A stretch of 64,000 nucleotides of DNA from an uncultured Bacteroidales bacterium. Its GTDB lineage: Bacteria; Bacteroidota; Bacteroidia; Bacteroidales; F082. Below, one piece after another: positions 43,884-52,781 of the stretch; within the stretch, counting starts at the first letter, position 1; every line of letters starts with the position of its first letter. Position numbers and translations under genes: made by a program. The stretch covers positions 1 through 64,000 of the forward strand of contig CAMVCZ010000003.1 of NCBI GenBank assembly GCA_947166105.1, read 5' to 3'. The notes under the pieces are model-generated. The model had not been told where the DNA came from. It did no database searches and saw only the letters and a program-made list of their open reading frames with translations.

Positions 43884-45164
43884 ATGAAAAAATCCATGAT
43901 TCTTGCAGCCTTGATGTGCTGCTTCGTGTCAGCCACGGCACAACAAACCTACGATGAGCCGGAAGTGCTGAGAATACTGCGAATGAATCGCAATGATAAT
44001 AGTTATATCGTGAAACTGGATAGCGTCACAACAGGATGGTCAAGGTGTTTGTATGAATACGATGCCCGACTCAACTGCACGCGCCAAACCGAGTATCGTG
44101 TTGGTACCATCGGATGGTATGTCTGTTCTACCCGAGAATATACTTATGACGACCTCGATCGTGTGACCTCAATAAGGTCAAACAATGGGGGGGGCGTGAA
44201 TAAGACGGAATACACTTACAACGAACAAGGCCTGTTGTCGAAAGCAATCCAATTCTATTACAACGGTACCAACTGGCATTTTGAAACCAAATACAACTAC
44301 GTGTATGACGGAGAAGGAAACCAGACGCTTTTCCTCAAATACAAATTCAAGGACGGCAGTTGGATAGAAGAGGAAAAGAAAGTTTGGGAATATGTGGATG
44401 GTCTGCCTCAAACGATGGTGCGTTATTTAGTCGGTTATGCTTTTGAAAAGACCTTTTACAGTTACAATGCCCAAGGATATTGCAACGAAATGACACGTTG
44501 CTATCGCAACACCGAGCCAGGTTCGACTGTGGAATGGGGCGCGTATTATAAGGAAGTCTACGAGTATGACGATGCAGGTAATCTGTTGTCAAGGGTTTCT
44601 CTTCGACTGAGTACAAATTCCCAAGAATGGTATTATAGCGAAAAGACCGAATTGGCATACGACGGAAACAACAATTGCACCAACATTAGCGAGTACAGTG
44701 GCTATGATAACAACACAGGACAATGGCTGTATCTGAATAAAGAATTTGGTTTTGTTTACGACTCGACAGTAAACATCAACAACATTGCAGGGCTTTCCTC
44801 ATTTTGGAAAGAATACTTTGATTTGGACATTCCGTTATTCAATGAGTTGCAACTAGTCACAATAGACATGGGAGATGTCATTCAATATGATTTCTATTAC
44901 TCAAATTCCACTGGCCTTGATGAGCCGACAGACGGTGTTTTCGCGGTGTATCCAAATCCCGCCACCGGCGTTTTGTTCGTTGAGACGCACGGCCGTGGGT
45001 CTCTGCCAGACCAAACTTACCACATCACCAACCTAATGGGCCAAACCGTCCAAACGGGCAGTCTTAATGGTGAAACGCAGCAGATTGATGTTTCGGGTTT
45101 GCCGCAGGGAATGTATTTCATCATTTTGGGCGAGGGGACGCGGAAATTTGTGGTAGAAAAATAA
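43884..45164 (+). CDS. Secreted YD-repeat-like protein with T9SS sorting domain
   Basis: 426 residues: signal peptide (to VSATAQ), then repeats of the form YEYDARLNCTRQTEY, YTYDDLDRVTSIRS, YTYNEQGLLSKAI, resembling RHS/YD repeats and giving a beta-rich shell-like fold. The C-terminal sorting domain VYPNPATGVLFV ... GQTVQTGSLNGETQQIDVSG ... GMYFIILGEG is almost the same as in the two preceding cargo proteins. Function unknown. Confidence 0.82.
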   Translation: MKKSMILAALMCCFVSATAQQTYDEPEVLRILRMNRNDNSYIVKLDSVTTGWSRCLYEYDARLNCTRQTEYRVGTIGWYVCSTREYTYDDLDRVTSIRSNNGGGVNKTEYTYNEQGLLSKAIQFYYNGTNWHFETKYNYVYDGEGNQTLFLKYKFKDGSWIEEEKKVWEYVDGLPQTMVRYLVGYAFEKTFYSYNAQGYCNEMTRCYRNTEPGSTVEWGAYYKEVYEYDDAGNLLSRVSLRLSTNSQEWYYSEKTELAYDGNNNCTNISEYSGYDNNTGQWLYLNKEFGFVYDSTVNINNIAGLSSFWKEYFDLDIPLFNELQLVTIDMGDVIQYDFYYSNSTGLDEPTDGVFAVYPNPATGVLFVETHGRGSLPDQTYHITNLMGQTVQTGSLNGETQQIDVSGLPQGMYFIILGEGTRKFVVEK

Positions 45165-45171
45165 ACAAATT

Positions 45172-45235
45172 TCCTACAGAAACGTGCCAAATCTTCAAAA
45201 TTTTCCAAGATTTGGCATGTTTCTGTAGGATTTTT
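45172..45235. terminator. Long-stem terminator
   Basis: 24-bp stem TCCTACAGAAACGTGCCAAA... with its complement (one G-T pair), a ten-base loop and T5. It ends the block of secreted-protein genes and may also serve the opposing DUF5683 gene. Confidence 0.8.
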
Positions 45236-45268
45236 CATGTGGCCATCCAATTAGAACAAAGGTGGAAG

Positions 45269-45913
45269 TCAAAACCCCAAGGTAAATGACAGCCCCACTT
45301 GGGCGTATTGCGGCATCTTGAAAGGCGTTTCCATAGGCCTCAAATAAGGGTCGACGCTGAGGCTGAGGTCGTCGCTGATGTCGTAAGTATAAAGGTGCCC
45401 GTCCACGCAGGCATCCAAGATGTTCAGCCCGTACCACGCCACCGTGAGGATGGTAAAGAACTCAAAATCACGGCGATAAGATTCCTTATAGGTTTGCAAT
45501 TGCGAGTCGGCGTACCTGTTGGCCAAATCGGTTTCATGCTCGGTGAGGGTCACGCCTTCGGGCAGGTCGCCCGTCTTGAACTCGTAGGCGTGAAGGTAGG
45601 CCCGATATTCGGAATAGTTGCTGTAAACCAAATAGCTGAGTCCGCCCAAACCTGCATAAACAATGGGCACTTTCCACCATTTGCCGTTGTAAATCTGTCC
45701 CAATCCGGGCAGGCAGGCCGACATGATAGTGGCTTTCGTCGGACTATGAGGCTTTTTCGCCTTGGCGGCTTTGGACGGTTTCTCTTGTTTTACGATGGTG
45801 TCGGCAGTGATGATGGTGTTGCCGATGGTGTCGAACACCACATTTTGCGCTTCCGTTTTCTGAAAGGCGAAAGTCAGGATGAAGCCCAGCAAAAACAAGA
45901 AGCGGTGCGGCAT
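45269..45913 (-). CDS. DUF5683 family membrane protein
   Basis: 214 residues: signal peptide (to TEAQ), a Lys-rich segment, then the DUF5683 core KATIMSACLPGLGQIYNGKWWKVPIVYAGLGGLSYLVY with membrane helices. A second hydrophobic stretch (FEFFTILTVAWYGLNILDACVDGHLY) completes it. The family is Bacteroidetes-specific and commonly follows parAB, as here. Function unknown. Confidence 0.88.
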   Translation of the reverse strand: MPHRFLFLLGFILTFAFQKTEAQNVVFDTIGNTIITADTIVKQEKPSKAAKAKKPHSPTKATIMSACLPGLGQIYNGKWWKVPIVYAGLGGLSYLVYSNYSEYRAYLHAYEFKTGDLPEGVTLTEHETDLANRYADSQLQTYKESYRRDFEFFTILTVAWYGLNILDACVDGHLYTYDISDDLSLSVDPYLRPMETPFKMPQYAQVGLSFTLGF

Positions 45914-45918
45914 GGCAT

Positions 45919-46809
45919 TTATTTGTTGTTGAACAGTTCCATGATGCGGTCAAACTCGGCCTCGTCCTTGAAGTCGATGACCACGCTGCCTTGGCCTTTC
46001 ACGTTTCGCGTCACCTTCACTTTGGTGTTCAGGGTTTGCGACAAGGTCTTGATTTTGCTCTTGAAATGCTCGGGAATGAAGTTGGTCTGTTTCCGCTCCT
46101 TGGCCTCGGGGTTCTTGGCTTTCTCGGCCAATTCCTCAGTTTGGCGCACGTTCATCTCTCCTTCGATAATCTGCTGGAGGAGTTTCAGTTGTTGCTCCTT
46201 GTCGGTGATGTTGATGAGGGCGCGGGCGTGTCCCATGGTGATGTGTCCGTCGCGGATGGCGATTTGCACCTCGGCGGGCAACTTCAACAGTCTCAGGAAG
46301 TTGGCTACGGCACTGCGGCTCTTGCCAACCTTGTCGCTCACTTCCTCTTGGGTCATGTTACATTCGTCAATGAGGCGTTGGTAGGAGATGGCCACTTCGA
46401 TGGCATTCAGGTTCTCGCGGTGGATGTTTTCGATGAGGGCCAATTCAAGCATCTGCTCATCGTTGGCCACGCGGATGAACACCGGAATCTTGGCCAAACC
46501 TGCCATTTTGGAGGCTCTCAGTCGGCGCTCGCCGGAAATGAGTTGGTATTTGTTGTAGCCGAGTTTCCTGACCGTAACAGGCTGGACCACACCTTGTTCC
46601 TTGATGGACTGTGCCAGCTCTTTCAAGGCTGTTTCGTCGAATTCCGTTCTGGGCTGGAAGGGGTTGGTTTCGATGAGGTTGATGTCGATTTCGGCGATGG
46701 CACCGGCCACGAAATCGCCGCTGATGTCTTTGCTGGTGATGTCGGTTTCGGGGCTTTGCAGGATGGCATCTAAGCCACGGCCCAAGGCTCTTCTGTTTTT
46801 GTCGGACAT
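45919..46809 (-). CDS. parB: ParB/Spo0J chromosome partitioning protein
   Basis: 296 residues: LGRGLDAIL at the start, then NPFQPRTEFDE, the CTP-binding motif GERRLRAS, ENIHRENLN, a helix-turn-helix (MTQEEVSDKVGKSRSAVANFLRLLKLP) and a C-terminal dimerisation region. It binds parS and loads as a clamp. No parS-like site was spotted in the window. It starts 6 bases after parA. Confidence 0.96.
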   Translation of the reverse strand: MSDKNRRALGRGLDAILQSPETDITSKDISGDFVAGAIAEIDINLIETNPFQPRTEFDETALKELAQSIKEQGVVQPVTVRKLGYNKYQLISGERRLRASKMAGLAKIPVFIRVANDEQMLELALIENIHRENLNAIEVAISYQRLIDECNMTQEEVSDKVGKSRSAVANFLRLLKLPAEVQIAIRDGHITMGHARALINITDKEQQLKLLQQIIEGEMNVRQTEELAEKAKNPEAKERKQTNFIPEHFKSKIKTLSQTLNTKVKVTRNVKGQGSVVIDFKDEAEFDRIMELFNNK

Positions 46810-46815
46810 GGCGGT

Positions 46816-47595
46816 TTATGCGTTTTTAGTGATGTGATTCTTTTCCAATATCTCTCGCGCGAGGTTGAGGTAGTTGATGGCGCCCACGCTGGCCGCGTCG
46901 TGCATGATGATGGACTTGCCGAAACTGGGGGCCTCGCCCAAGCGCGTGTTGCGGTTGATGATGGTGTTGAAAACTAAGTCTTGGAAGTGCATCTTCACCT
47001 CTTCCACGACCTGTTTCGACAGGCGCAAACGGGTGTCGAACATGGTGAGCAGGATGCCTTCAATGTCCAAGTCGGGATTGAGGCGGGTTTGCACTATCTT
47101 GATGGTATTCAACAGTTTGCCAAGACCTTCGAGAGCGAAATATTCGCATTGCACGGGGATGATGACCGAATCGGCTGCGGTGAGCGAATTGACCGTGACC
47201 AGGCCCAACGAGGGCGAGCAGTCGATGATGATGAAGTCGTACTCCTTTTTAATATCGGCGAGGGCATGTTTCATCATCTGTTCGCGGTTGGGCAGGTTAA
47301 TCATCTCAATTTCAGCGCCTACCAAGTCGATGTGGGCGGGAATCAGATAGAGGTTGGGCGTTTCCGTCTCGGTGATGACGGTTTTCGGGTCAACATTGTC
47401 GATGATGCACTCGTAAATGCTGGTTTCCACGCTTTTAGGGTCGATGCCCACGCCCGAAGTCGCGTTGGCTTGCGGGTCGGCATCGATGAGTAGGGTTTTA
47501 TATTCGAGGACGGCCAAACTTGCCGCCAAGTTGATGGCCGTGGTGGTCTTGCCCACGCCACCCTTCTGATTTGCAATCGCTATAGTCTTTCCCAT
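46816..47595 (-). CDS. parA: ParA/Soj chromosome partitioning ATPase
   Basis: 259 residues from MGKTIAIAN (ATG 47595; the upstream TTG is less likely). The deviant Walker A is KGGVGKTTT, with [11 protein letters not shown] and [10 protein letters not shown]. It positions chromosome origins with ParB. Promoter -7 element at 47616-47623. Confidence 0.96.
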   Translation of the reverse strand: MGKTIAIANQKGGVGKTTTAINLAASLAVLEYKTLLIDADPQANATSGVGIDPKSVETSIYECIIDNVDPKTVITETETPNLYLIPAHIDLVGAEIEMINLPNREQMMKHALADIKKEYDFIIIDCSPSLGLVTVNSLTAADSVIIPVQCEYFALEGLGKLLNTIKIVQTRLNPDLDIEGILLTMFDTRLRLSKQVVEEVKMHFQDLVFNTIINRNTRLGEAPSFGKSIIMHDAASVGAINYLNLAREILEKNHITKNA

Positions 47596-47615
47596 TTCAG
47601 TCAAAATTTGCGCTA

Positions 47616-47623
47616 CAAAATTA
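47616..47623 (-). promoter_or_regulatory. -7 promoter element for parA-parB-DUF5683
   Basis: TAATTTTG on the minus strand, 20 bases before the parA ATG. Confidence 0.65.
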
Positions 47624-47766
47624 CGAGTTTTACCGTGTTTTATTGCCGTGGTTTGCGGAAAGTTATCAACATCGGCGCGATTTGTTGATAAGTTTGTGTT
47701 TTTCGGCAGTTTGCAACAAAAAAGGCCGCACCAAGGCGACCTCTGTTGTTTTCTGTTCGATGAAAA

Positions 47767-48144
47767 TTACTTGTCCAAATTGTCGAACCATCTGTCGATG
47801 GCGCTGTCGATTTCGGTATGGCTTTCGCCTTCCACATTATTGTCGTAGCGGCGAGGCTCCGGCTGGTCGTAGTAGTCGGCAGGATATTCGCCCGTCTCGA
47901 TGAAGTTGATGGCGTCGTTAAGGCCCTTCGAAACCTTCTCGAAATCTTCCTTGTAGAGGAAAATCTTGTGCTTCTCGTAGGAGAAACGCTGCAAACCCTC
48001 GTCGAAGCGGCGCTTGCTCTCGGTTATGGTGATGTACTTCTCATCATTCTTGGTTGATTTCACATCGAAAAAGTAAGTCCTCTTGCCTGCTTTCACTGCC
48101 TTTGAGAACAGTTCGTCTTTTTCTTTCATTTCATTTTCTTCCAT
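47767..48144 (-). CDS. DUF3276 / PUR-alpha-like nucleic-acid-binding protein
   Basis: 125 residues from MEENEMKEKDELF. The first ATG of the open frame (48204) lies inside the -7 element and is excluded; 48147 and 48129 are other possible starts. SKAVKAGKRTYFFDVKSTKNDEKYITITESKR matches the Bacteroidetes PUR-alpha family, small single-strand nucleic-acid binders. The acidic C-terminal tail is typical. Confidence 0.85.
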   Translation of the reverse strand: MEENEMKEKDELFSKAVKAGKRTYFFDVKSTKNDEKYITITESKRRFDEGLQRFSYEKHKIFLYKEDFEKVSKGLNDAINFIETGEYPADYYDQPEPRRYDNNVEGESHTEIDSAIDRWFDNLDK

Positions 48145-48201
48145 CATGTCTTTCAATAATTTGATACTTTCTAAATGTTCATTTTTGTTTGAAAAGTGGG
48201 G

Positions 48202-48209
48202 CAAAAGTA
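48202..48209 (-). promoter_or_regulatory. -7 promoter element for the PUR-alpha-like gene
   Basis: TACTTTTG on the minus strand; it decides against the upstream ATG at 48204. Confidence 0.7.
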
Positions 48210-48242
48210 AGAAAAAATTGAATATCGCTGCGTTTTATGTAT

Positions 48243-48250
48243 TATTTTTG
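48243..48250 (+). promoter_or_regulatory. -7 promoter element for the exonuclease gene
   Basis: TATTTTTG, 20 bases before the ATG. Confidence 0.7.
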
Positions 48251-48270
48251 CGCTCAAATTTGAAAACTTC

Positions 48271-49089
48271 ATGGAACTTAATCTGAAACGACCCATAGCC
48301 TTTTTCGACCTCGAAACCACAGGCTTGAACACTTCGCACGACCGTATTGTGGAGATGAGTGTGCTGAAAATCAACGTGAACGGCGAGGAGGAGCAACGAG
48401 AATGGCTGCTCAACCCCGAAATGCCGATTTCCGAAGAATCCACTTCAGTGCATGGCTACACCAACGAAATGGTGGCCGACAAGCCCACATTCCGCGAAAA
48501 AGCCAAGGAAATCGCCCAATTCATCGGCAACGCCGACCTCGCGGGCTACAATATTTTGAAATTCGACCTTCCTCTTTTGGTGGAAGAGTTTCTCCGCGTC
48601 GATTACGACTTCGACCTCAAGGACCGTGGTTTCATCGATGTGATGAACATTTTCATGAAAATGGAACCGCGCACGTTGAAAGGCGCTTACCGGTTCTTCT
48701 GCCACGCCGAATTGGAAGGTGCTCATGGCGCCATTGCCGACACACGCGCCACTTACGATGTGCTTCGCGCCATGCTTGATCGTTACCAAGACGTTGATTT
48801 TGAAGACGCTAAGGGAAACAAATCGCAAGGACCGACCAACGACATGAAGCAGTTGGCCGAGTTCTCAGCCCACCACAAAAACGCCGACCTCTCCGGCCAA
48901 ATCATCTTCGACGATGAAGGCAAGGAGGTCTTCATGTTCGGCAAATACAAGGGTCGGCGCGTGGAAGACATCTTCCGCAAGGAGCCGCCATATTACGACT
49001 GGATTATGAAAAACGACTTCCCGCTCTACACGAAAAAAGTGGTGACGGCCATCCGTTTGCGCATGGGCGGAAAGAAGGTAAAACATTGA
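48271..49089 (+). CDS. DnaQ-like 3'-5' exonuclease
   Basis: 272 residues of the DEDDh superfamily: Exo I FFDLETTGL, Exo II GYNILKFDLPLL, Exo III HGAIADTRAT. A C-terminal module, FGKYKGRRVEDIFRKEPPYYDWI, is common in Bacteroidetes relatives. It may act as a proofreading subunit or a stand-alone DNA-repair exonuclease. The next gene starts 5 bases after its stop. Confidence 0.9.
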   Translation: MELNLKRPIAFFDLETTGLNTSHDRIVEMSVLKINVNGEEEQREWLLNPEMPISEESTSVHGYTNEMVADKPTFREKAKEIAQFIGNADLAGYNILKFDLPLLVEEFLRVDYDFDLKDRGFIDVMNIFMKMEPRTLKGAYRFFCHAELEGAHGAIADTRATYDVLRAMLDRYQDVDFEDAKGNKSQGPTNDMKQLAEFSAHHKNADLSGQIIFDDEGKEVFMFGKYKGRRVEDIFRKEPPYYDWIMKNDFPLYTKKVVTAIRLRMGGKKVKH

Positions 49090-49094
49090 AAGCC

Positions 49095-49706
49095 ATGAAG
49101 ATTATCTGTATAGGACGCAATTATTTGGCACACATCAAGGAACTCGACAATGCCCTCCCGACCGAGCCGTTGTTTTTCATGAAGCCCGAAACCGCGCTGT
49201 TGCCCGAAGGCGAGGCGTTTCCTTATCCCGAATTCAGCAAGGAAATCCATTACGAGACGGAACTGGTGCTACGGGTCTGTAAATCAGGAAAAAACATCGC
49301 CGAGCAAGACGCACCTTTTTATTATGATGCCATCACTGTGGGCATCGACTTCACCGCCCGCGACCTCCAAAGCCGATGCAAGGCCAAAGGGCATCCATGG
49401 GAAATCGCCAAGGCTTTCGACTATTCCGCACCTATCGGCAAATTCAAGAAAATCAGCGAATTGAAAAACCATGCCGACATTTCCTTCGGCATGAAACTCA
49501 ACGGCAATTGGGCGCAACAAGGTCACAGCCGCGACATGATTTTCACCTTCGACCGCATCATTGCTCATGTTTCGCGTTTCGTCACCTTGCAGGAAGGCGA
49601 CTTTGTTTTTACCGGCACGCCGCAAGGTGTTGGTGAGGTGCATGTGGGGGATGGGTTGGAACTGTTTTTGGAGGGGGAAAGAGTGTTGAGGTTTGGCGTG
49701 AAGTGA
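49095..49706 (+). CDS. Fumarylacetoacetate hydrolase family protein
   Basis: 203 residues from MKIICIGRNYLAH. FAH-fold features: EIHYETELVLRV with the metal-binding Glu residues, GIDFTARDLQ, and FTGTPQGVG near the C-terminus. Family members hydrolyse or decarboxylate diketo acids; exact substrate unknown. Probably co-transcribed with the exonuclease. Confidence 0.9.
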   Translation: MKIICIGRNYLAHIKELDNALPTEPLFFMKPETALLPEGEAFPYPEFSKEIHYETELVLRVCKSGKNIAEQDAPFYYDAITVGIDFTARDLQSRCKAKGHPWEIAKAFDYSAPIGKFKKISELKNHADISFGMKLNGNWAQQGHSRDMIFTFDRIIAHVSRFVTLQEGDFVFTGTPQGVGEVHVGDGLELFLEGERVLRFGVK

Positions 49707-49711
49707 AAACA

Positions 49712-49743
49712 TTGGGAATGGTTTTGGAAAAAATGTACTTTTG
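49712..49743 (+). promoter_or_regulatory. Promoter of the Schlafen-AlbA ATPase-like gene
   Basis: TTG at 49712-49714, 21-base spacer, TACTTTTG at 49736-49743; ATG 25 bases later. It marks the left end of the accessory island. Confidence 0.65.
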
Positions 49744-49767
49744 CAAGCAATAATCTCCATTAGGTGC

Positions 49768-51225
49768 ATGAACACGGAAAACCAAAACATAGAGTTCAAG
49801 GAATCTTGGCGCGACGAATACCTGAAGTGGATTTGCGGCTTTGCCAACGCGCAAGGCGGCAAACTGTATATCGGCATTGATGATAGCGGAACCGTTTGCG
49901 GAGTGGAAAATGCGCATCGTCTTTCTGAAGACATTCCCAACAAGATTGTGTCGCTTCTTGGTGTTGTGGCCGAAGTGAACATTTTGCAGAAAGAAGGGAA
50001 AGACTACATTGAGATCGTAACTCTACCAAGCAATGTGCCCATCAGCTACAGAGGCAAATACTATTACCGTTCGGGCAGCACCTTGCAGGAGCTGAACGGC
50101 ACTGCATTGACAGATTTCCTGTTCAGAAAGACCCACACTACTTGGGACCAACATGTTGTTGAAGAAGGCACTCTTGACGACATCGACTCGGAAGCAATAG
50201 ATTATTTCCTCGGAAGGGCAGTGGCTGCAAAACGATTGGATGAAAGTGCAACCAAACTAACAACGCTGCAAACGCTCCAAAAACTAAAATTGGTCAACAA
50301 AGACAACAAATTGACCATTGCAGCCCTGCTGCTGTTTGGCAAGGATATTGAACGGTGGAACCTGATGTCGGCCTTTCGCATTGGGCGTTTCCAGCATACA
50401 CAAGACAATTTGCTAATCCAAGACCATATCGCGTGTCCTCTCATCAAAATGCCGGAAACCATTTTGTGGACGTTACGAAACAACTACCTGGTCGCACCTA
50501 TTCATTACGAGGGATTACAGCGGGTTGAACCTTTGGAAATTCCTGAAGATGCCTTGCGGGAAATGATTTGCAACGCCATTGTGCATAAAAACTATAGCGG
50601 CCCGTTTATCCAAATGCGAGTGTGGGACGACCGAGTTGAATTATGGAACTATGGCGAACTGCCTATCGACTACACCATTGAAAAACTGCTGCAAACACAC
50701 GAATCGTTTCCTCGAAACCCCTTGATTGCGCAAGCTTTTTATCTTGCAGGTTTTATCGAGCAGTGGGGACGAGGTTATGAAAAGATACACGATGCTTTCA
50801 TCAGGGAACACCTGTTGCAACCCACTTTCGAGCAGGTTCGTGGAGGAATATTGGTTACCGTCCAACGCGAAAGATTCGTCGCCATACGTAGCGGCAAGCA
50901 TATTGAACGGATGGAAGAAAACAAATTGAAGCAACTCATTGAGGGAATAAATGAGGGAATAAATGAGGGAATAAATGAGGGAATAAATGACGAGATGCAG
51001 CGAAAGTTGGCACTTGTCATCGGGACAATCCACGACTATCCTGGCATAAAGATTCCCGCAATTGAGCAGCGAACCGACATTCCAAAGAAGACTTTGGAGC
51101 GTTATATGTCGTTGCTGAAATCGTGGGAGATTATAGAATTTCGCGGGGCAAAAAAAACGGGAGGGTATTACATTAAAACTGATAGAGAACCCATTGAATC
51201 AAAACGAATTAAGGACACAGAATAA
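49768..51225 (+). CDS. Schlafen AlbA_2 domain protein with C-terminal HTH
   Basis: 485 residues from MNTENQNIEF. N-terminal AlbA_2 domain (NIEFKESWRDEYLKWICGFANAQGGKLYIGIDDSG), then an ATPase-like middle (EIPEDALREMICNAIVHKNYSGPFIQMRVWDDRVELWNYG) and GRGYEKIHDAF. A short tandem repeat EGINEGINEGINEGIN and a C-terminal winged helix follow (IPAIEQRTDIPKKTLERYMSLLK). These accessory regulators are common near defence genes; function unknown. The next gene is a shortened relative. Confidence 0.87.
   Translation: MNTENQNIEFKESWRDEYLKWICGFANAQGGKLYIGIDDSGTVCGVENAHRLSEDIPNKIVSLLGVVAEVNILQKEGKDYIEIVTLPSNVPISYRGKYYYRSGSTLQELNGTALTDFLFRKTHTTWDQHVVEEGTLDDIDSEAIDYFLGRAVAAKRLDESATKLTTLQTLQKLKLVNKDNKLTIAALLLFGKDIERWNLMSAFRIGRFQHTQDNLLIQDHIACPLIKMPETILWTLRNNYLVAPIHYEGLQRVEPLEIPEDALREMICNAIVHKNYSGPFIQMRVWDDRVELWNYGELPIDYTIEKLLQTHESFPRNPLIAQAFYLAGFIEQWGRGYEKIHDAFIREHLLQPTFEQVRGGILVTVQRERFVAIRSGKHIERMEENKLKQLIEGINEGINEGINEGINDEMQRKLALVIGTIHDYPGIKIPAIEQRTDIPKKTLERYMSLLKSWEIIEFRGAKKTGGYYIKTDREPIESKRIKDTE
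50941..50988 (+). repeat. Four 12-bp tandem repeats
   Basis: GAGGGAATAAAT repeated four times, coding EGIN x4. Copy-number change would keep the frame and alter only linker length. Confidence 0.9.
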
Positions 51226-51245
51226 TTGGCAATTATGGGGATGAT

Positions 51246-51857
51246 ATGAACACGGAAAACCAAAACATAGAGTTCAAGGAGTCGTGGGGGCGAGGCTGGC
51301 AAAAGATATGCGACGGCTTTATGGCTGCGGGGCTTCCGAAACCCTCTATTGAATCGAAGCAAGGGGGCGTCTTGGTCACATTCCAAAGGAACAATGTGAA
51401 CTTGAACGCAACTGGGGTAGAAGGTCAAGAAAGCACACAGAAAGAGGGTGCTTTTGAAATAATGCCCAATAAAGGAAACGAAGAGGAGAAAACTACCCAG
51501 GAAACGCAACAGAAAAATACACTGGAAAGTACACTGGAAAGTGGCCTGAAAAGTGTACAGGAAAGTGAGGAGAAAACTACCCAGAAAACGCAACAGAAAA
51601 GTACACTGAAAAGTGGCCTGAAAAGTAGCTTGGAAAGTGGCCTGAAAAGTAGCCTGAAAAGTGGCCTGAAAAGTGAGCAGTCTATCATAGAAGCCATTAT
51701 TGCGAATCCCAATGTTACCATCCCCATACTTCAAGAAATGACTGGTTTGTCGAGAAATGGCATCAAAAAGGCGTTAAACCGCTTAAAGGTCCAAGGCATC
51801 ATCCGCCGCGTAGGCCCCGACAAGGGCGGTCATTGGGAATTGCTTCAGCAATCATGA
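51246..51857 (+). CDS. Internally deleted Schlafen-AlbA/HTH protein
   Basis: 203 residues. The first 14 (MNTENQNIEFKESW) equal those of the preceding gene. The next stretch, GRGWQKICDGFMAAGLPKPSIESKQGGVLVTFQR, corresponds to residues far downstream in it, so about 300 residues of the AlbA/ATPase core are missing in frame. Low-complexity repeats of the LKSGLKSSLESGLKS type follow, then a helix-turn-helix (IPILQEMTGLSRNGIKKALNRLKVQGIIRR). It may be a decayed gene or a stand-alone DNA-binding derivative. Confidence 0.75.
   Translation: MNTENQNIEFKESWGRGWQKICDGFMAAGLPKPSIESKQGGVLVTFQRNNVNLNATGVEGQESTQKEGAFEIMPNKGNEEEKTTQETQQKNTLESTLESGLKSVQESEEKTTQKTQQKSTLKSGLKSSLESGLKSSLKSGLKSEQSIIEAIIANPNVTIPILQEMTGLSRNGIKKALNRLKVQGIIRRVGPDKGGHWELLQQS
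51522..51680 (+). repeat. Degenerate short tandem repeats
   Basis: Repeats on the theme AGTGGCCTGAAA and AGTACACTGGAA fill the linker of the shortened AlbA/HTH protein and are translated as LESGLKS-like units. Confidence 0.75.
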
Positions 51858-51911
51858 ACACCTATTTACAAAAACAATGTCGTGAATAAATCATCAACGA
51901 ATAAACAAACT

Positions 51912-52781
51912 ATGAATACAAACTTCACATTTTCAGGGCACGAATCATTCCCTTGCAAGTCGTTGTGGCTGAAGAAGGGGTATGATTTTTATGCGGCCCA
52001 AAAAGACTTCAATTCACCCGATGCAGTTGTTGAATTAGGAGTAGGGAAAAATATGGTCGCTGCAATTCGATATTGGTATAAAGCCTTTGGCTTGAAGAGT
52101 GAGGATGAAAGAATAAATTGGATTCCTGACTTTCTATTTAATGACAAAGACGGCAAAGACCGTTTTATGGAGGATTTGGGGACTTTGTGGCTGCTCCATT
52201 TCCTTTTGGTGTATTCCAATATCGCCTCAATATACAACCTGTTTTTTGTTGATTTCCAAAAAGAACGCCGAAGGTTCGACCGAAACCAAGTGCTGACCTT
52301 CGTAAAAAGGAAAACCCAAGAAGCGGGGAAAGAGTACCAGTTCAATGAAAACACGGTGAAGAAAGACATTGGCGTGCTGTTGCAGAACTATTGCCTTCCC
52401 CGAAATCCTCAATCAAACGAAGATTTTTCGACACTATTGATGGATTTGGATTTGTTGAGGCAGAAAGAAAAGAAGGATGAACACGACGATGATAAGGCAT
52501 ATTACTTCAATGTCGAGGGAAAGAAGAAAGTCAGCCCCGAAATATTCCTTTTTGCGATTCTGATATATAAGGATGCCGAAGACAACACCATTCCTTTCGA
52601 TTTGCTCCAAGAAGTAGGCTTGATATTCTGTATGACAGATTTGGAAGTGATTGATATGTTGCGATTGTTGTCGGAGAAGTATTCCGCAAGTGTGGCATAT
52701 AGTGATGTGGCGGGAATTAGGCAGTTGCAAATAACCCAACAAATTGACCCAAAGGTTTTAATCGAGCAGTATTATGAATGA
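51912..52781 (+). CDS. DUF4007 family protein
   Basis: About 289 residues from MNTNFTFSGHESF (ATG 51912, ten codons into the open frame). The start FSGHESFPCKSLWLKKGYDF and the ELGVGKNMVAAIRYW segment are the DUF4007 signature; later parts look like winged helices. As I recall, this family occurs beside PAPS-reductase-like genes in DNA-phosphorothioation-type loci, which fits the context here. It overlaps the ATPase gene by 8 bases. First gene of a coupled set. Confidence 0.85.
   Translation: MNTNFTFSGHESFPCKSLWLKKGYDFYAAQKDFNSPDAVVELGVGKNMVAAIRYWYKAFGLKSEDERINWIPDFLFNDKDGKDRFMEDLGTLWLLHFLLVYSNIASIYNLFFVDFQKERRRFDRNQVLTFVKRKTQEAGKEYQFNENTVKKDIGVLLQNYCLPRNPQSNEDFSTLLMDLDLLRQKEKKDEHDDDKAYYFNVEGKKKVSPEIFLFAILIYKDAEDNTIPFDLLQEVGLIFCMTDLEVIDMLRLLSEKYSASVAYSDVAGIRQLQITQQIDPKVLIEQYYE

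Noticed and set aside
45900-47640. parS site near parAB
   Set aside because: No palindrome like the usual parS consensus was found by eye around the parAB genes.
51522-51680. CRISPR-like short repeats
   Set aside because: The units are about 12 bp, degenerate, without spacers and inside an open frame; no cas genes are in the window.
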